Source: an uncultured Lachnospiraceae bacterium (lineage in GTDB: Bacteria > Bacillota > Clostridia > Lachnospirales > Lachnospiraceae). Taken from it: a DNA stretch of 64,000 nt. The stretch is from positions 60,422-124,421 of the forward strand of contig CANRBX010000002.1 of assembly GCA_947628955.1 (NCBI GenBank), in the 5' to 3' direction. The translations under genes were made by a program, and so were the position numbers. The notes beneath the pieces were generated by a model that was not told the origin of the DNA, made no database searches, and saw only the letters and a program-made list of their open reading frames with translations. Shown one piece after another: positions 58,304 through 64,000 of the stretch (the first letter of the stretch is position 1; the number at the start of each line of letters is the position of its first letter).

Positions 58304-60123
58304 TTCTCATCCTCCGTCTGCGATTCTATCTTCATGCCCTGTACCTGTCCGCGCTCCGCCTCACCGACCTGCAGACCTGCCTTCGCCGCCGATTCCGCGG
58401 TCATGTACGTTTCCTGCCCGCGCTCCGCCTCACCGGCCTGCGGATCTGCTTTCGCAGCCGGCCCCGCGGTCATGTCTGTTCCCTGTCCGCGCTCCGCCTC
58501 ACCGGACTGCGGATCTGCTTTCGCCGCCGATCCTGCGGTTATATCTGTTTCCTTCCCGCGCTCCGCCTCACCGGACTGCGGACCTGCTTTCGCCGCCGGC
58601 CCCGCGGTCATGTCCGTGTCCCCGCTCTGCAGCTCGAACCAGAATTCCACGCCATCCGCACAGTTGCGGACGCCGTACTGCTGGTGAAACGATTCCATGA
58701 TCGCCTTCACGATAGAGAGCCCGACGCCGCTCCCCCCGTATTCGCGGGTCCGCGCTTTGTCGACCTTGTAAAACTTATCCCATATCCTGGGAATGTCTTC
58801 CTCCGGGATCTGTTCGCCCGTATTGTAGACCGTGATCCGGATTCTGTCCCCCTGGCGCTCTGCCGAAATCCGGATCTGCTTTTCTCCCGACACGTGATTC
58901 AGGGCGTTGCTCAGATAGTTGGTCAGGACCTCTTCTACCTTATATTCATCACCCCAGACATACAGGCCGTCTGCACCGGAGTCGGCCCCGCCGCCGCAGT
59001 AGGAGATCTTCGCATCCTTCTGCTGGGCAAGGATTTCCACCGACTGAATCTTGTTGCGGATCAGGTCGTCCATGCTGAAAAGCTCCATCACCACCTGCTC
59101 ATTTCCGAACTCGAGCTGATTCAGTGTCAGCAGCTTCTGAACGAGGCCGTTCATCTTCGCAGCCTCATCCATGATCACCTCGCAGTAAAATGCGCGGCTC
59201 TCCTCATCGTCGTTCACGCACTCCTGCAGCCCCTCCGCATAACCCTGGATCAGTGCGATCGGCGTTTTCAGCTCATGCGATACGTTGGAGAGGAACTCCT
59301 TTCGCATGTCGTCGATCTGTTCCTTCTTCTCGATGTCCTTCTGGAGCTCGTTGTTGGCCGTCATAAGCTGCGAATATGCATGCTCCAGATTCTCCGACAT
59401 GCGGTTGAAATGCTCGCCGAGCTGCCCGACCTCGTCATTTCCCCCGCTTGTATATTTTGCGCTGAAATCCAGGTCCGCCATGCGCTGCGAGAGCTCTGTC
59501 AGCTCGGCGAGCGGCTTCGTGACCCTTCTGGAGATGGACCAGACCAGGATGCTGGCAAGAAGCACGCCGAACACGCAGATATATTTGATGAACTCATTGG
59601 AGATCCGCACACTGTCCCGGATGCTCTCCATATTGATGCGCATGATAAAATAGAACCCTTTGTCCAGCGTCCCCCACATCTCCAGGTAGTCAACCGCCAC
59701 CTCCGGGTCATATTTTTTCTGGATCGTGTAGGAATCCGTCTGCGCCAGGATCGAGTCCGGATCCGCCGTCTCCAGCCCGATGCCGTAGCCGTTCAGCCGC
59801 CCCAGCATCAGCCGCACGTAATCAGAGCGCACATACGACGTATCCGTCCAGATCAGCATCTTGTAGTCCTCATCCGTGACAATGAAGGAGATGCTGTTCG
59901 CATTGCAGAGATCCTCAAAATCCTGCACGCGGTCCTTCTTCATGCCTCCCTGATCCGTGATATCCGCATTCAGCTGATCGTACGCCTCGATCAGGACCTG
60001 CCGCTTGCGCAGGGAATAAAAATCCTCCAGGAAAAACGTATTGATCAGATAATTGGACAAGAAAAGCATTCCCGTCAGCCCGATAAATATAACGGTAAGC
60101 TGTCTTCGTATCGAACTCTTCAT
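58300..60123 (-). CDS. HAMP-domain sensor histidine kinase with a repeat tail
   Basis: A 607-residue membrane kinase. Helix 1 is at about residues 8-28. An extracellular sensor region (about 30-178) is followed by helix 2 (YICVFGVLLASILVWSI, about 181-197), a HAMP domain, the HisKA motif NVSHELKTPI with His283, and a HATPase domain with YLSNALNHVSGE, DIPRIWDKFYKVDKARTREYGGSGVGLSIVK. After the catalytic domain an unusual tail (residues 502-593) consists of four 23-residue repeats. The gene follows the response regulator by six bases and overlaps the YhiN-type gene. Confidence 0.93.
   Translation of the reverse strand: MKSSIRRQLTVIFIGLTGMLFLSNYLINTFFLEDFYSLRKRQVLIEAYDQLNADITDQGGMKKDRVQDFEDLCNANSISFIVTDEDYKMLIWTDTSYVRSDYVRLMLGRLNGYGIGLETADPDSILAQTDSYTIQKKYDPEVAVDYLEMWGTLDKGFYFIMRINMESIRDSVRISNEFIKYICVFGVLLASILVWSISRRVTKPLAELTELSQRMADLDFSAKYTSGGNDEVGQLGEHFNRMSENLEHAYSQLMTANNELQKDIEKKEQIDDMRKEFLSNVSHELKTPIALIQGYAEGLQECVNDDEESRAFYCEVIMDEAAKMNGLVQKLLTLNQLEFGNEQVVMELFSMDDLIRNKIQSVEILAQQKDAKISYCGGGADSGADGLYVWGDEYKVEEVLTNYLSNALNHVSGEKQIRISAERQGDRIRITVYNTGEQIPEEDIPRIWDKFYKVDKARTREYGGSGVGLSIVKAIMESFHQQYGVRNCADGVEFWFELQSGDTDMTAGPAAKAGPQSGEAERGKETDITAGSAAKADPQSGEAERGQGTDMTAGPAAKADPQAGEAERGQETYMTAESAAKAGLQVGEAERGQVQGMKIESQTEDEK
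58345..58620 (-). repeat. 69-bp tandem repeat, four in-frame units at the kinase C-terminus
   Basis: Four 23-residue units of the form xTDMTAGPAAKADPQSGEAE-RGQ. The DNA units are highly similar, and the last is the most diverged. They are followed by a 14-residue end. The composition (Ala, Gly, Glu, Pro, Gln) suggests disorder. Confidence 0.92.
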
Positions 60124-60129
60124 CTGCCG

Positions 60130-60816
60130 TCAGCCTTCCACTTCAAACTTGTACCCCATGCCCCAGATCGTCCTGATGTACTCCCCGCACTCGCCAAGCT
60201 TGCTGCGGAGCTTCTTCACATGCGTATCGATCGTCCGGGCATCGCCAAAATAGTCGTAATTCCAGACGCTGTTCAGGATCTTCTCCCTCGACAGCGCAAT
60301 GCCCTGGTTCTCCATAAAATAAGTCAGGAGCTCAAATTCCTTATAGCTGAGCTCCACGCTCCTGCCGTTTATCGTCACCTCGTGCGCCGCGCGGTTTACC
60401 TCGATCGCCCCCGCCCGCAGGATGTCGTCCGCCGAGAAGCCGCTCGTCCGCCGGAGGATCGCCTCCACGCGGGCCACAAGGATCTTCGGGCTGAACGGCT
60501 TGGAGATGTACTCGTCCACGCCGAGCTCAAAGCCGAGCAGCTCGTCGCGCTCATCCGATTTCGCCGTCAGCATGATGATCGGCACCTGGGAATATGCGCG
60601 GATCTCACGGCATACCTGCCAGCCGTCCATCTTCGGCATCATCACATCGAGAATAACCAGCGCAATGTCCTTCTTCTCAAAGAAAATATCGACTGCCTGC
60701 TCGCCGTCCTCCGCCTCCAGCACCTCGAAATCCTTCTTCACCAGGAAATCGCGGACCAGCTTGCGCATCCGGCTCTCATCATCTACTACCAGAACCTTTA
60801 ACCGTTCCATCTGCAT
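60130..60816 (-). CDS. OmpR/PhoB-family response regulator
   Basis: A 228-residue regulator. The receiver domain has VLVVDDESR, the phosphoacceptor Asp57 in VILDVMMPKMDGW, the Thr/Ala in IIMLTAKSD and the Lys in YISKPFSP. The C-terminal winged-helix domain ends SVWNYDYFGDARTIDTHVKKLRSKLGECGEYIRTIWGMGYKFE. Start: ATG 60816 after AAAGGAG. The second ATG at 60810 is also possible. It opens a minus-strand operon with its kinase, which likely controls both itself and the essential genes downstream. Confidence 0.95.
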   Translation of the reverse strand: MQMERLKVLVVDDESRMRKLVRDFLVKKDFEVLEAEDGEQAVDIFFEKKDIALVILDVMMPKMDGWQVCREIRAYSQVPIIMLTAKSDERDELLGFELGVDEYISKPFSPKILVARVEAILRRTSGFSADDILRAGAIEVNRAAHEVTINGRSVELSYKEFELLTYFMENQGIALSREKILNSVWNYDYFGDARTIDTHVKKLRSKLGECGEYIRTIWGMGYKFEVEG

Positions 60817-60865
60817 TCAACTCCTTTGCGCCCTCGACCCGGGCCGAATCTTTTTCATTGCCGTG

Positions 60866-60871
60866 AGTATA
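60866..60871 (-). promoter_or_regulatory. Extended -10 promoter element of the two-component operon
   Basis: Minus-strand TGTTATACT contains an extended -10 (TG-N-TATACT, hexamer 60866-60871). The -35 region is poor, as expected for an activator-dependent or extended -10 promoter. Confidence 0.5.
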
Positions 60872-61084
60872 ACACAAATTTATGTTCAATGTGTGTATTT
60901 TCTGCCCACTTGTGCACTGGCGCATATAAAATATTTTTGAAATAAACTATTCTCCACCCCCCCCAGAGCCGCGCCACCGCAACACAGCCGGCTCTGACGG
61001 TTCCGAAGATTGCTGCAGCGTCACAATATTTTTATATGAATCGTTAATTTTTCGTAATTTTTTGTTAATTTTAGCTCAGTAAAG

Positions 61085-61205
61085 TTGACTTTTAACCCTG
61101 CCGGGAATATGATACAGATGTAACGAATGTTTTTGTTACAGAAAAGTATACCCTTGGCAGTAATCCTCCCAGTATAAGGGAAGTGACGACCCCAAGGGTA
61201 TTTTT
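61085..61205 (+). promoter_or_regulatory. Promoter followed by a leader with attenuator-like hairpins
   Basis: TTGACT (61085-61090), a 17-bp spacer and TATGAT (61108-61113) form a strong promoter. In the leader ATACCCTTGG (61148-61157) pairs with CCAAGGGTAT (61192-61201) and is followed by TTTTTATTT, an intrinsic-terminator arrangement, with an inner TCCC/GGGA stem. AGGAGG and an ATG come right after. This layout is typical of attenuated, antibiotic-inducible resistance genes. The gene it drives here is only a fragment. Confidence 0.65.
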
Positions 61206-61223
61206 ATTTAGGAGGTATAATTC

Positions 61224-61349
61224 ATGATAAAAACAGCAATTATGGTTGATGGTGCATTTTACCGTAAACGGGCCTATTATTTTTGGGGTGATAAAAGCCC
61301 TGCAGAACGAGCAGAAGAATTAGAGGCAGCAGGTAAAACGGTTCAATAA
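61224..61349 (+). pseudogene. Truncated NYN-domain (LabA-like) protein
   Basis: A 41-codon open frame starting IKTAIMVDGAFYRKRAYYFWG, the normal start of NYN-domain proteins, in which the first Asp is a nuclease ligand. It stops after about 40 residues where family members have 200 or more. Sequence after the stop does not continue the family in any frame I could read. AGGAGG precedes the ATG. It is probably a remnant of a mobile element. Confidence 0.6.
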
Positions 61350-61381
61350 CGTTGTTTTACTGAATCAACGTGCTTCAAAGT

Positions 61382-61895
61382 CTATTTGTCCAACTCCTTA
61401 TAAATCGGCTTGTTTAAGCGGGACAGGCTTATGGCGACTCCGAGAATTCCCACGCAAAAGAATATGAGCGCTATTCCCGCGCCGTTTCCTGTGCCGAAAA
61501 GATGAGATAATATCCTTTGTATAGGTGAATCCGCCGCCATAAACGGCTCAAATGCACGGTCAGCCAGAATGCCGCCTAAAAACAATCCTAAGAGCAGACA
61601 GGGAATATAGAACAAGGATAGTTACTGTTCCGCACGCCGCCGCTAAATCAGTAAGCAGCATGATGTGCTTTTTATTCCGGCGATCCGCTAAAGTACCAGC
61701 TATAAAGCGAAAAAGAATAGTCGGTAAAAATGAACAAATCGTCAATAACGTTATGCTTGAGGCAGTCCCCTTCTGTCCATAAATCCAGATGATTAGTGCA
61801 TAGTTTGTCATGGCTGTACCTAATCCTGATACAGCCTGTGAACTCCATAAGAGCAGAAAGCTCCGAAGTTCTTTTATAAAAGATAATTTTTTCAT
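61382..61895 (-). pseudogene. Internally deleted MFS drug-efflux transporter
   Basis: The 5' part (61895 down to about 61610) encodes the first three helices of an MFS exporter: KELRSFLLLWSSQAVSGLGTAM, YALIIWIYGQKGTASSI and FIAGTLADRRNKKHIMLLTD, with the family's motif A at the cytosolic loop. The frame then shifts, and 61615-61382 encode only the last two helices (LLLGLFLGGILADRAFEP and GIALIFFCVGILGVAISL). About half of a normal 400-residue transporter is missing. The sequence is reminiscent of macrolide or tetracycline efflux proteins of gut Firmicutes (Mef or Tet(40)-like), a comparison from memory. Confidence 0.7.
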
Positions 61896-62099
61896 GGCTT
61901 TACTCCTTACAAATATAGTTGCAAGCAGCGCAAAGCCTAATTCGGACGATAATACTTTCTTAAAAGAAATAAATCGCTCCGTGCAGGTATCGTCCTATAT
62001 TAAACCTTGCGCGAAGCAAAAACATCTGCAGGAAAAGTCAGATAAATCTGTGCCTGTATCACCTGACACCACCTCCATCTTAAATCTATTATTCTCGTT

Positions 62100-62417
62100 T
62101 TATTCGCTTTTTATGATTCCAAACCAACGGAACGCCTCACGGATGGCGTTTGCTCTCTCCGGGGTAAGCTCTGCGACATAGGGCCCGTGGGCTCCTTTTG
62201 GGCCCTTATGCTGGACTTTCGCAAGCCCACAGAAGAGGTCTTTTGTCCACGAAATAGCATGGTTGCTGACGTGCAGGCCGTAGTTCTGCCTGACCCACGC
62301 CCGGATTTGCCTGTATGTGGCGCGTTTGGTCTGTAAATGCGTTTCGCCCTCATAGTCGTCTATGGCGACTATGAGGGCGAACACGTTGCGGTATACGGCA
62401 AAACGGCCATTGGTCAT
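62100..62417 (-). CDS. Small mobile-element protein with a helix-turn-helix-like part
   Basis: A 105-residue protein. ATYRQIRAWVRQNYGLHVSNHAISWTKDLFCG looks like a helix-turn-helix segment and ELTPERANAIREAFRWFGII is a typical C-terminal end. Proteins of this kind occur in conjugative and resistance elements of Firmicutes, and I do not know a function. I chose ATG 62417. The frame runs on upstream into the tmRNA gene, which is not coding. Its start is 25 bp from the 3' end of ssrA, so it is the first gene inside the inserted segment. Confidence 0.55.
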   Translation of the reverse strand: MTNGRFAVYRNVFALIVAIDDYEGETHLQTKRATYRQIRAWVRQNYGLHVSNHAISWTKDLFCGLAKVQHKGPKGAHGPYVAELTPERANAIREAFRWFGIIKSE

Positions 62418-62441
62418 GGTGTTCGTATACCTCTTGATCAG

Positions 62442-62778
62442 TGGACCAGACGGGAATCGAACCCGTGTCCGAAAGCCACTCCCCTGTCCTTCTACTATCA
62501 TAGTCAGTTATTTGACATTCCCTCCGGCAGGCGAAAGCTGACATCCTCCTGCTTTCAGTAGCTTCATGATACGCCCATATACGCAAAGCTTAGTATATGT
62601 CGTTTCCTGCATAGTCGATGCCTGGGTCTTAAGGTGCAGGTGCCCTAAGTCAGACAGCTGCCGTCAGGCAGCGATTGCTAAATTATCTTCAGCGTTTATA
62701 TTTAGGTTTGTGATTTGACGCATCACCTGCGGATAGCTTCTCCAGCTTCATAACCCCCGTCGAAACCTTTACTGGCCC
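62442..62778 (-). ncRNA. ssrA: Transfer-messenger RNA (tmRNA, ssrA)
   Basis: The tRNA-like ends pair as GGGCCAG (5' end, 62772-62778) with CTGGTCC (62443-62449), a 7-bp acceptor stem with one G-U pair. The T arm is GGGTTCGATTCCC. The 5' part has AAAGGTTTCGACGGGGG. An internal frame ends GCTGAAGATAATTTAGC... with the tag tail AEDNLAIAA and a stop at 62664-62666, but the exact resume codon is not clear. CCA is not encoded: the genome continues A-CTG. It rescues stalled ribosomes with SmpB, encoded just upstream. Confidence 0.93.
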
Positions 62779-62781
62779 GAA

Positions 62782-62860
62782 TGTGATTGATAAAGTTATG
62801 TCCTTCTCGTAGTAATAGCATCTGTCGCTGATAAAGTTGTGCCTTTTCCATAGTAATATC
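62782..62860 (-). repeat. Duplicated 38-bp leader/-10 segment before ssrA
   Basis: TGTGATTGATAAAGTTATG... (62782-62819) and TGTCGCTGATAAAGTTGTG... (62823-62860) are imperfect copies, 41 bp apart, lying between the ssrA promoter and the mature 5' end. Confidence 0.7.
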
Positions 62861-62878
62861 ATCTGCCGCCGATGTCAA
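62850..62878 (-). promoter_or_regulatory. ssrA promoter
   Basis: Minus-strand TTGACA (62873-62878), a 17-bp spacer and TACTAT (62850-62855), close to consensus as expected for an abundant RNA. The precursor would have about 65 extra 5' bases, to be removed by processing. Confidence 0.85.
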
Positions 62879-62994
62879 TCCTCTTCTGAAAAAGACTGCC
62901 GCTGCTCTGTTCAGCCTTTGCATCTCTTCCGGTCCCGGACTCAGCCAGGATCCCAGGTCCAGCCAGAGCCCCGAACCCGGCCACGGTTTTCAAA

Positions 62995-63459
62995 TCAGCC
63001 AAGGTTCCGGACCTTGTACTCGCGCTCTGCCTCGCGGCGCATATCCTTCTTCGCGATGTCCTGGCGCTTGTCATAGAGCTTCTTTCCTTTCGCCAGGCCG
63101 ATCTCCACTTTGGCCAGGCTTCCCCGGAAATAGACCTGCAGAGGCACAAGCGTGTAGCCCTTCTCCGCGATCCTGCCGGTCAGCCTGCCGATCTCGCCGC
63201 GGTGCATCAGCAGCTTGCGCGTCCGCAGCGGGTCCTTATTGAAGATATTTCCCTTTTCGTACGGGCTGATGTGCATTCCATAGATGAATACCTCGCCGTT
63301 TTCGATGCGGATAAAGGACTCCTTGATGCTGCACTTGCCCATGCGAAGGGATTTCACCTCGGTCCCGTGAAGCGCAATACCCGTCTCATATTTCTGCTCT
63401 ATAAAATAATCGTGATACGCCTTCTTGTTGTTGGCGATCAGCTTGACCGACTCTCCCAT
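62995..63459 (-). CDS. smpB: SsrA-binding protein SmpB
   Basis: A 154-residue RNA-binding protein that delivers tmRNA to stalled ribosomes. [42 protein letters not shown] (read in parts), [24 protein letters not shown] and the basic tail [24 protein letters not shown] are diagnostic. GGGAG precedes the ATG. It is encoded directly upstream of ssrA. The usual rnr gene (RNase R) is absent between secG and smpB. Confidence 0.97.
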   Translation of the reverse strand: MGESVKLIANNKKAYHDYFIEQKYETGIALHGTEVKSLRMGKCSIKESFIRIENGEVFIYGMHISPYEKGNIFNKDPLRTRKLLMHRGEIGRLTGRIAEKGYTLVPLQVYFRGSLAKVEIGLAKGKKLYDKRQDIAKKDMRREAEREYKVRNLG

Positions 63460-63564
63460 GCCTTTTTCTCCCGGATAAAAATCTGCGCCTGTCCAATGTA
63501 CGCTCTGCCTTTACAGGATGTCTCTCCATACGAAGGTTCCGAAAGGATTCCCGCTCATTGATGG

Positions 63565-63595
63565 AAAAAAGGACCGACGCTCTGCATCAGTCCTT
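63565..63595 (-). terminator. Intrinsic terminator after secG
   Basis: A 12-bp stem (AAGGACCGACGC at 63569-63580 with GCATCAGTCCTT at 63584-63595, including G-U pairs) and a three-base loop, followed in the minus direction by six T residues (63565-63570). Confidence 0.9.
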
Positions 63596-63601
63596 CGTCT
63601 C

Positions 63602-63829
63602 TTAAAAGCCCAGGTTCAAAACCACCGCCAGCAGGATAAACAGAACCGCCAGCAGCTTGGTAAACTTTACAAGATTTCCTTCCATAGAACGCGACTTATT
63701 CTTTCCCCAATAGGTATCGCCCATACCGCCGATCGTCCCGAGACCTGCATCCTTTCCCTGCTGGGCAAGAACAAGCACCGTCAATGCAATAGACACTAAT
63801 GCAAATACGATTGTCAGAAAAATTCTCAC
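63602..63829 (-). CDS. secG: Preprotein translocase subunit SecG
   Basis: A 75-residue subunit of the Sec channel with two helices: IFLTIVFALVSIALTVLVLAQ and LLAVLFILLAVVLNLGF. The loop GKDAGLGTIGGMGDTYWGKNKSRSMEG is typical. Start: GTG 63829 gives the usual (M)RIFLTIVF start and lies nine bases after AGGAGGTG. The GTG four codons earlier overlaps the ribosome site and is less likely. It ends at a strong terminator. Confidence 0.93.
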   Translation of the reverse strand: MRIFLTIVFALVSIALTVLVLAQQGKDAGLGTIGGMGDTYWGKNKSRSMEGNLVKFTKLLAVLFILLAVVLNLGF

Positions 63830-63841
63830 AGCAAAATACAC

Positions 63842-64000
63842 CTCCTATGCCAACATGTCAAGTTTACCACAGGATTTTTCAGAATGCAACTGTTTTTTCC
63901 GTGCGATTTATAAAAAAGGATTCTCCGTGAAGTGAAAAGTTTATTTCCACTTTGAAAGAGCCAAAGTTGATTTTAGTCTTTCACTCATTTCCACTTCCCT
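63842..64000. other. Right-edge intergenic stretch
   Basis: AT-rich sequence upstream of secG that should hold its promoter. A minus-strand TATAAA near 63910 is a weak -10 candidate. No gene is recognised before the window ends. Confidence 0.3.

Noticed and set aside
60960..61100. Second copy of the ssrA 3' end (attR) bounding the remnant
   Set aside because: I looked for GGTTCGATTCCC and GGACCAG near 61000 and found none, so only one end of the putative insertion can be placed.
62418..62501. Upstream extension of the small element ORF into ssrA
   Set aside because: These bases are the tRNA-like 3' part of tmRNA, and the in-frame reading is fortuitous.

Overview
The window is a GC-rich chromosomal segment that looks like an anaerobic Clostridia genome, most likely Lachnospiraceae. 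The reasons are an anaerobic (early cobalt insertion) cobalamin pathway, an Rnf electron-transport complex, a cmk-ispH-S1 operon, several plant or host glycan loci with family 1 sugar ABC transporters, strong AGGAGG ribosome sites and an ssrA-smpB-secG group. The taxonomic call is inference from gene content. Nothing was searched against a database.

Layout. (1) 1-7.4 kb: a minus-strand cobalamin operon reading cobD, cobQ, cbiC, a cobC-cbiD fusion, a membrane protein with a possible RNase-fold domain, an iron-sulfur flavoprotein and the start of cbiF. (2) 7.4-12.1 kb: stress and repair genes, namely free methionine-R-sulfoxide reductase, a radical SAM DNA-repair pair behind a promoter with two LexA-like boxes, an acetyltransferase and an O6-alkylguanine DNA methyltransferase. 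(3) 12.3-24.3 kb: a glycan locus with a GH120-type beta-xylosidase, a frameshifted GH36-type alpha-galactosidase, a sugar ABC transporter, and a membrane AraC regulator translationally coupled to a second binding lipoprotein. (4) 24.6-28.5 kb: cbiB, a MATE exporter, the sirohydrochlorin synthesis dehydrogenase and cobS. (5) 28.7-36.4 kb: a second glycan locus with a sialidase-fold (GH93-like) enzyme, ABC transporter, GH78-type rhamnosidase and an AraC regulator. (6) 36.5-41.3 kb: hemB, a small FakA-C-like protein, a cobA-hemD fusion, hemC and a CmpB-like membrane protein. (7) 41.5-46.6 kb: an ABC exporter, a YprB-like nuclease, a DUF6062-type protein and an RlmI-type methyltransferase.

(8) 47.2-54.0 kb, plus strand: a Gx-transporter, apbE and rnfC-rnfDG-rnfE-rnfA-rnfB, in which RnfD and RnfG are one polypeptide. 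(9) 54.1-60.8 kb, minus strand: response regulator, histidine kinase, YhiN-type flavoprotein, cmk, ispH and S1, closed by a strong terminator. (10) 61.0-62.4 kb: an AT-richer, decayed mobile-element remnant (NYN fragment, internally deleted MFS exporter, small element ORF) lying against the 3' end of ssrA. (11) 62.4-63.8 kb: tmRNA, smpB and secG.

How the parts fit. hemB/hemC/hemD make uroporphyrinogen III. cobA and the 27.1-kb dehydrogenase carry it to sirohydrochlorin or precorrin-2, and the two cobalamin clusters take it toward adenosylcobalamin. The Rnf complex needs ApbE to attach FMN to the RnfD and RnfG parts. The two glycan loci each pair an extracellular binding protein, two permeases, intracellular-looking hydrolases and an AraC regulator. 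No ATPase for these importers is present, so a shared MsmX-type ATPase is expected elsewhere.

A striking property of the whole window is tandem duplication at many scales (7, 9, 18, 19, 30, 37, 41, 51, 54, 69 and about 138 bp), both between genes and in frame inside proteins. In addition there are three copies of a small inverted-terminus element. The strongest regulatory observations are the two LexA-like boxes around the promoter of the radical SAM repair pair, and a pair of divergent promoters that share one palindromic -35 hexamer between cobS and the sialidase-fold gene.
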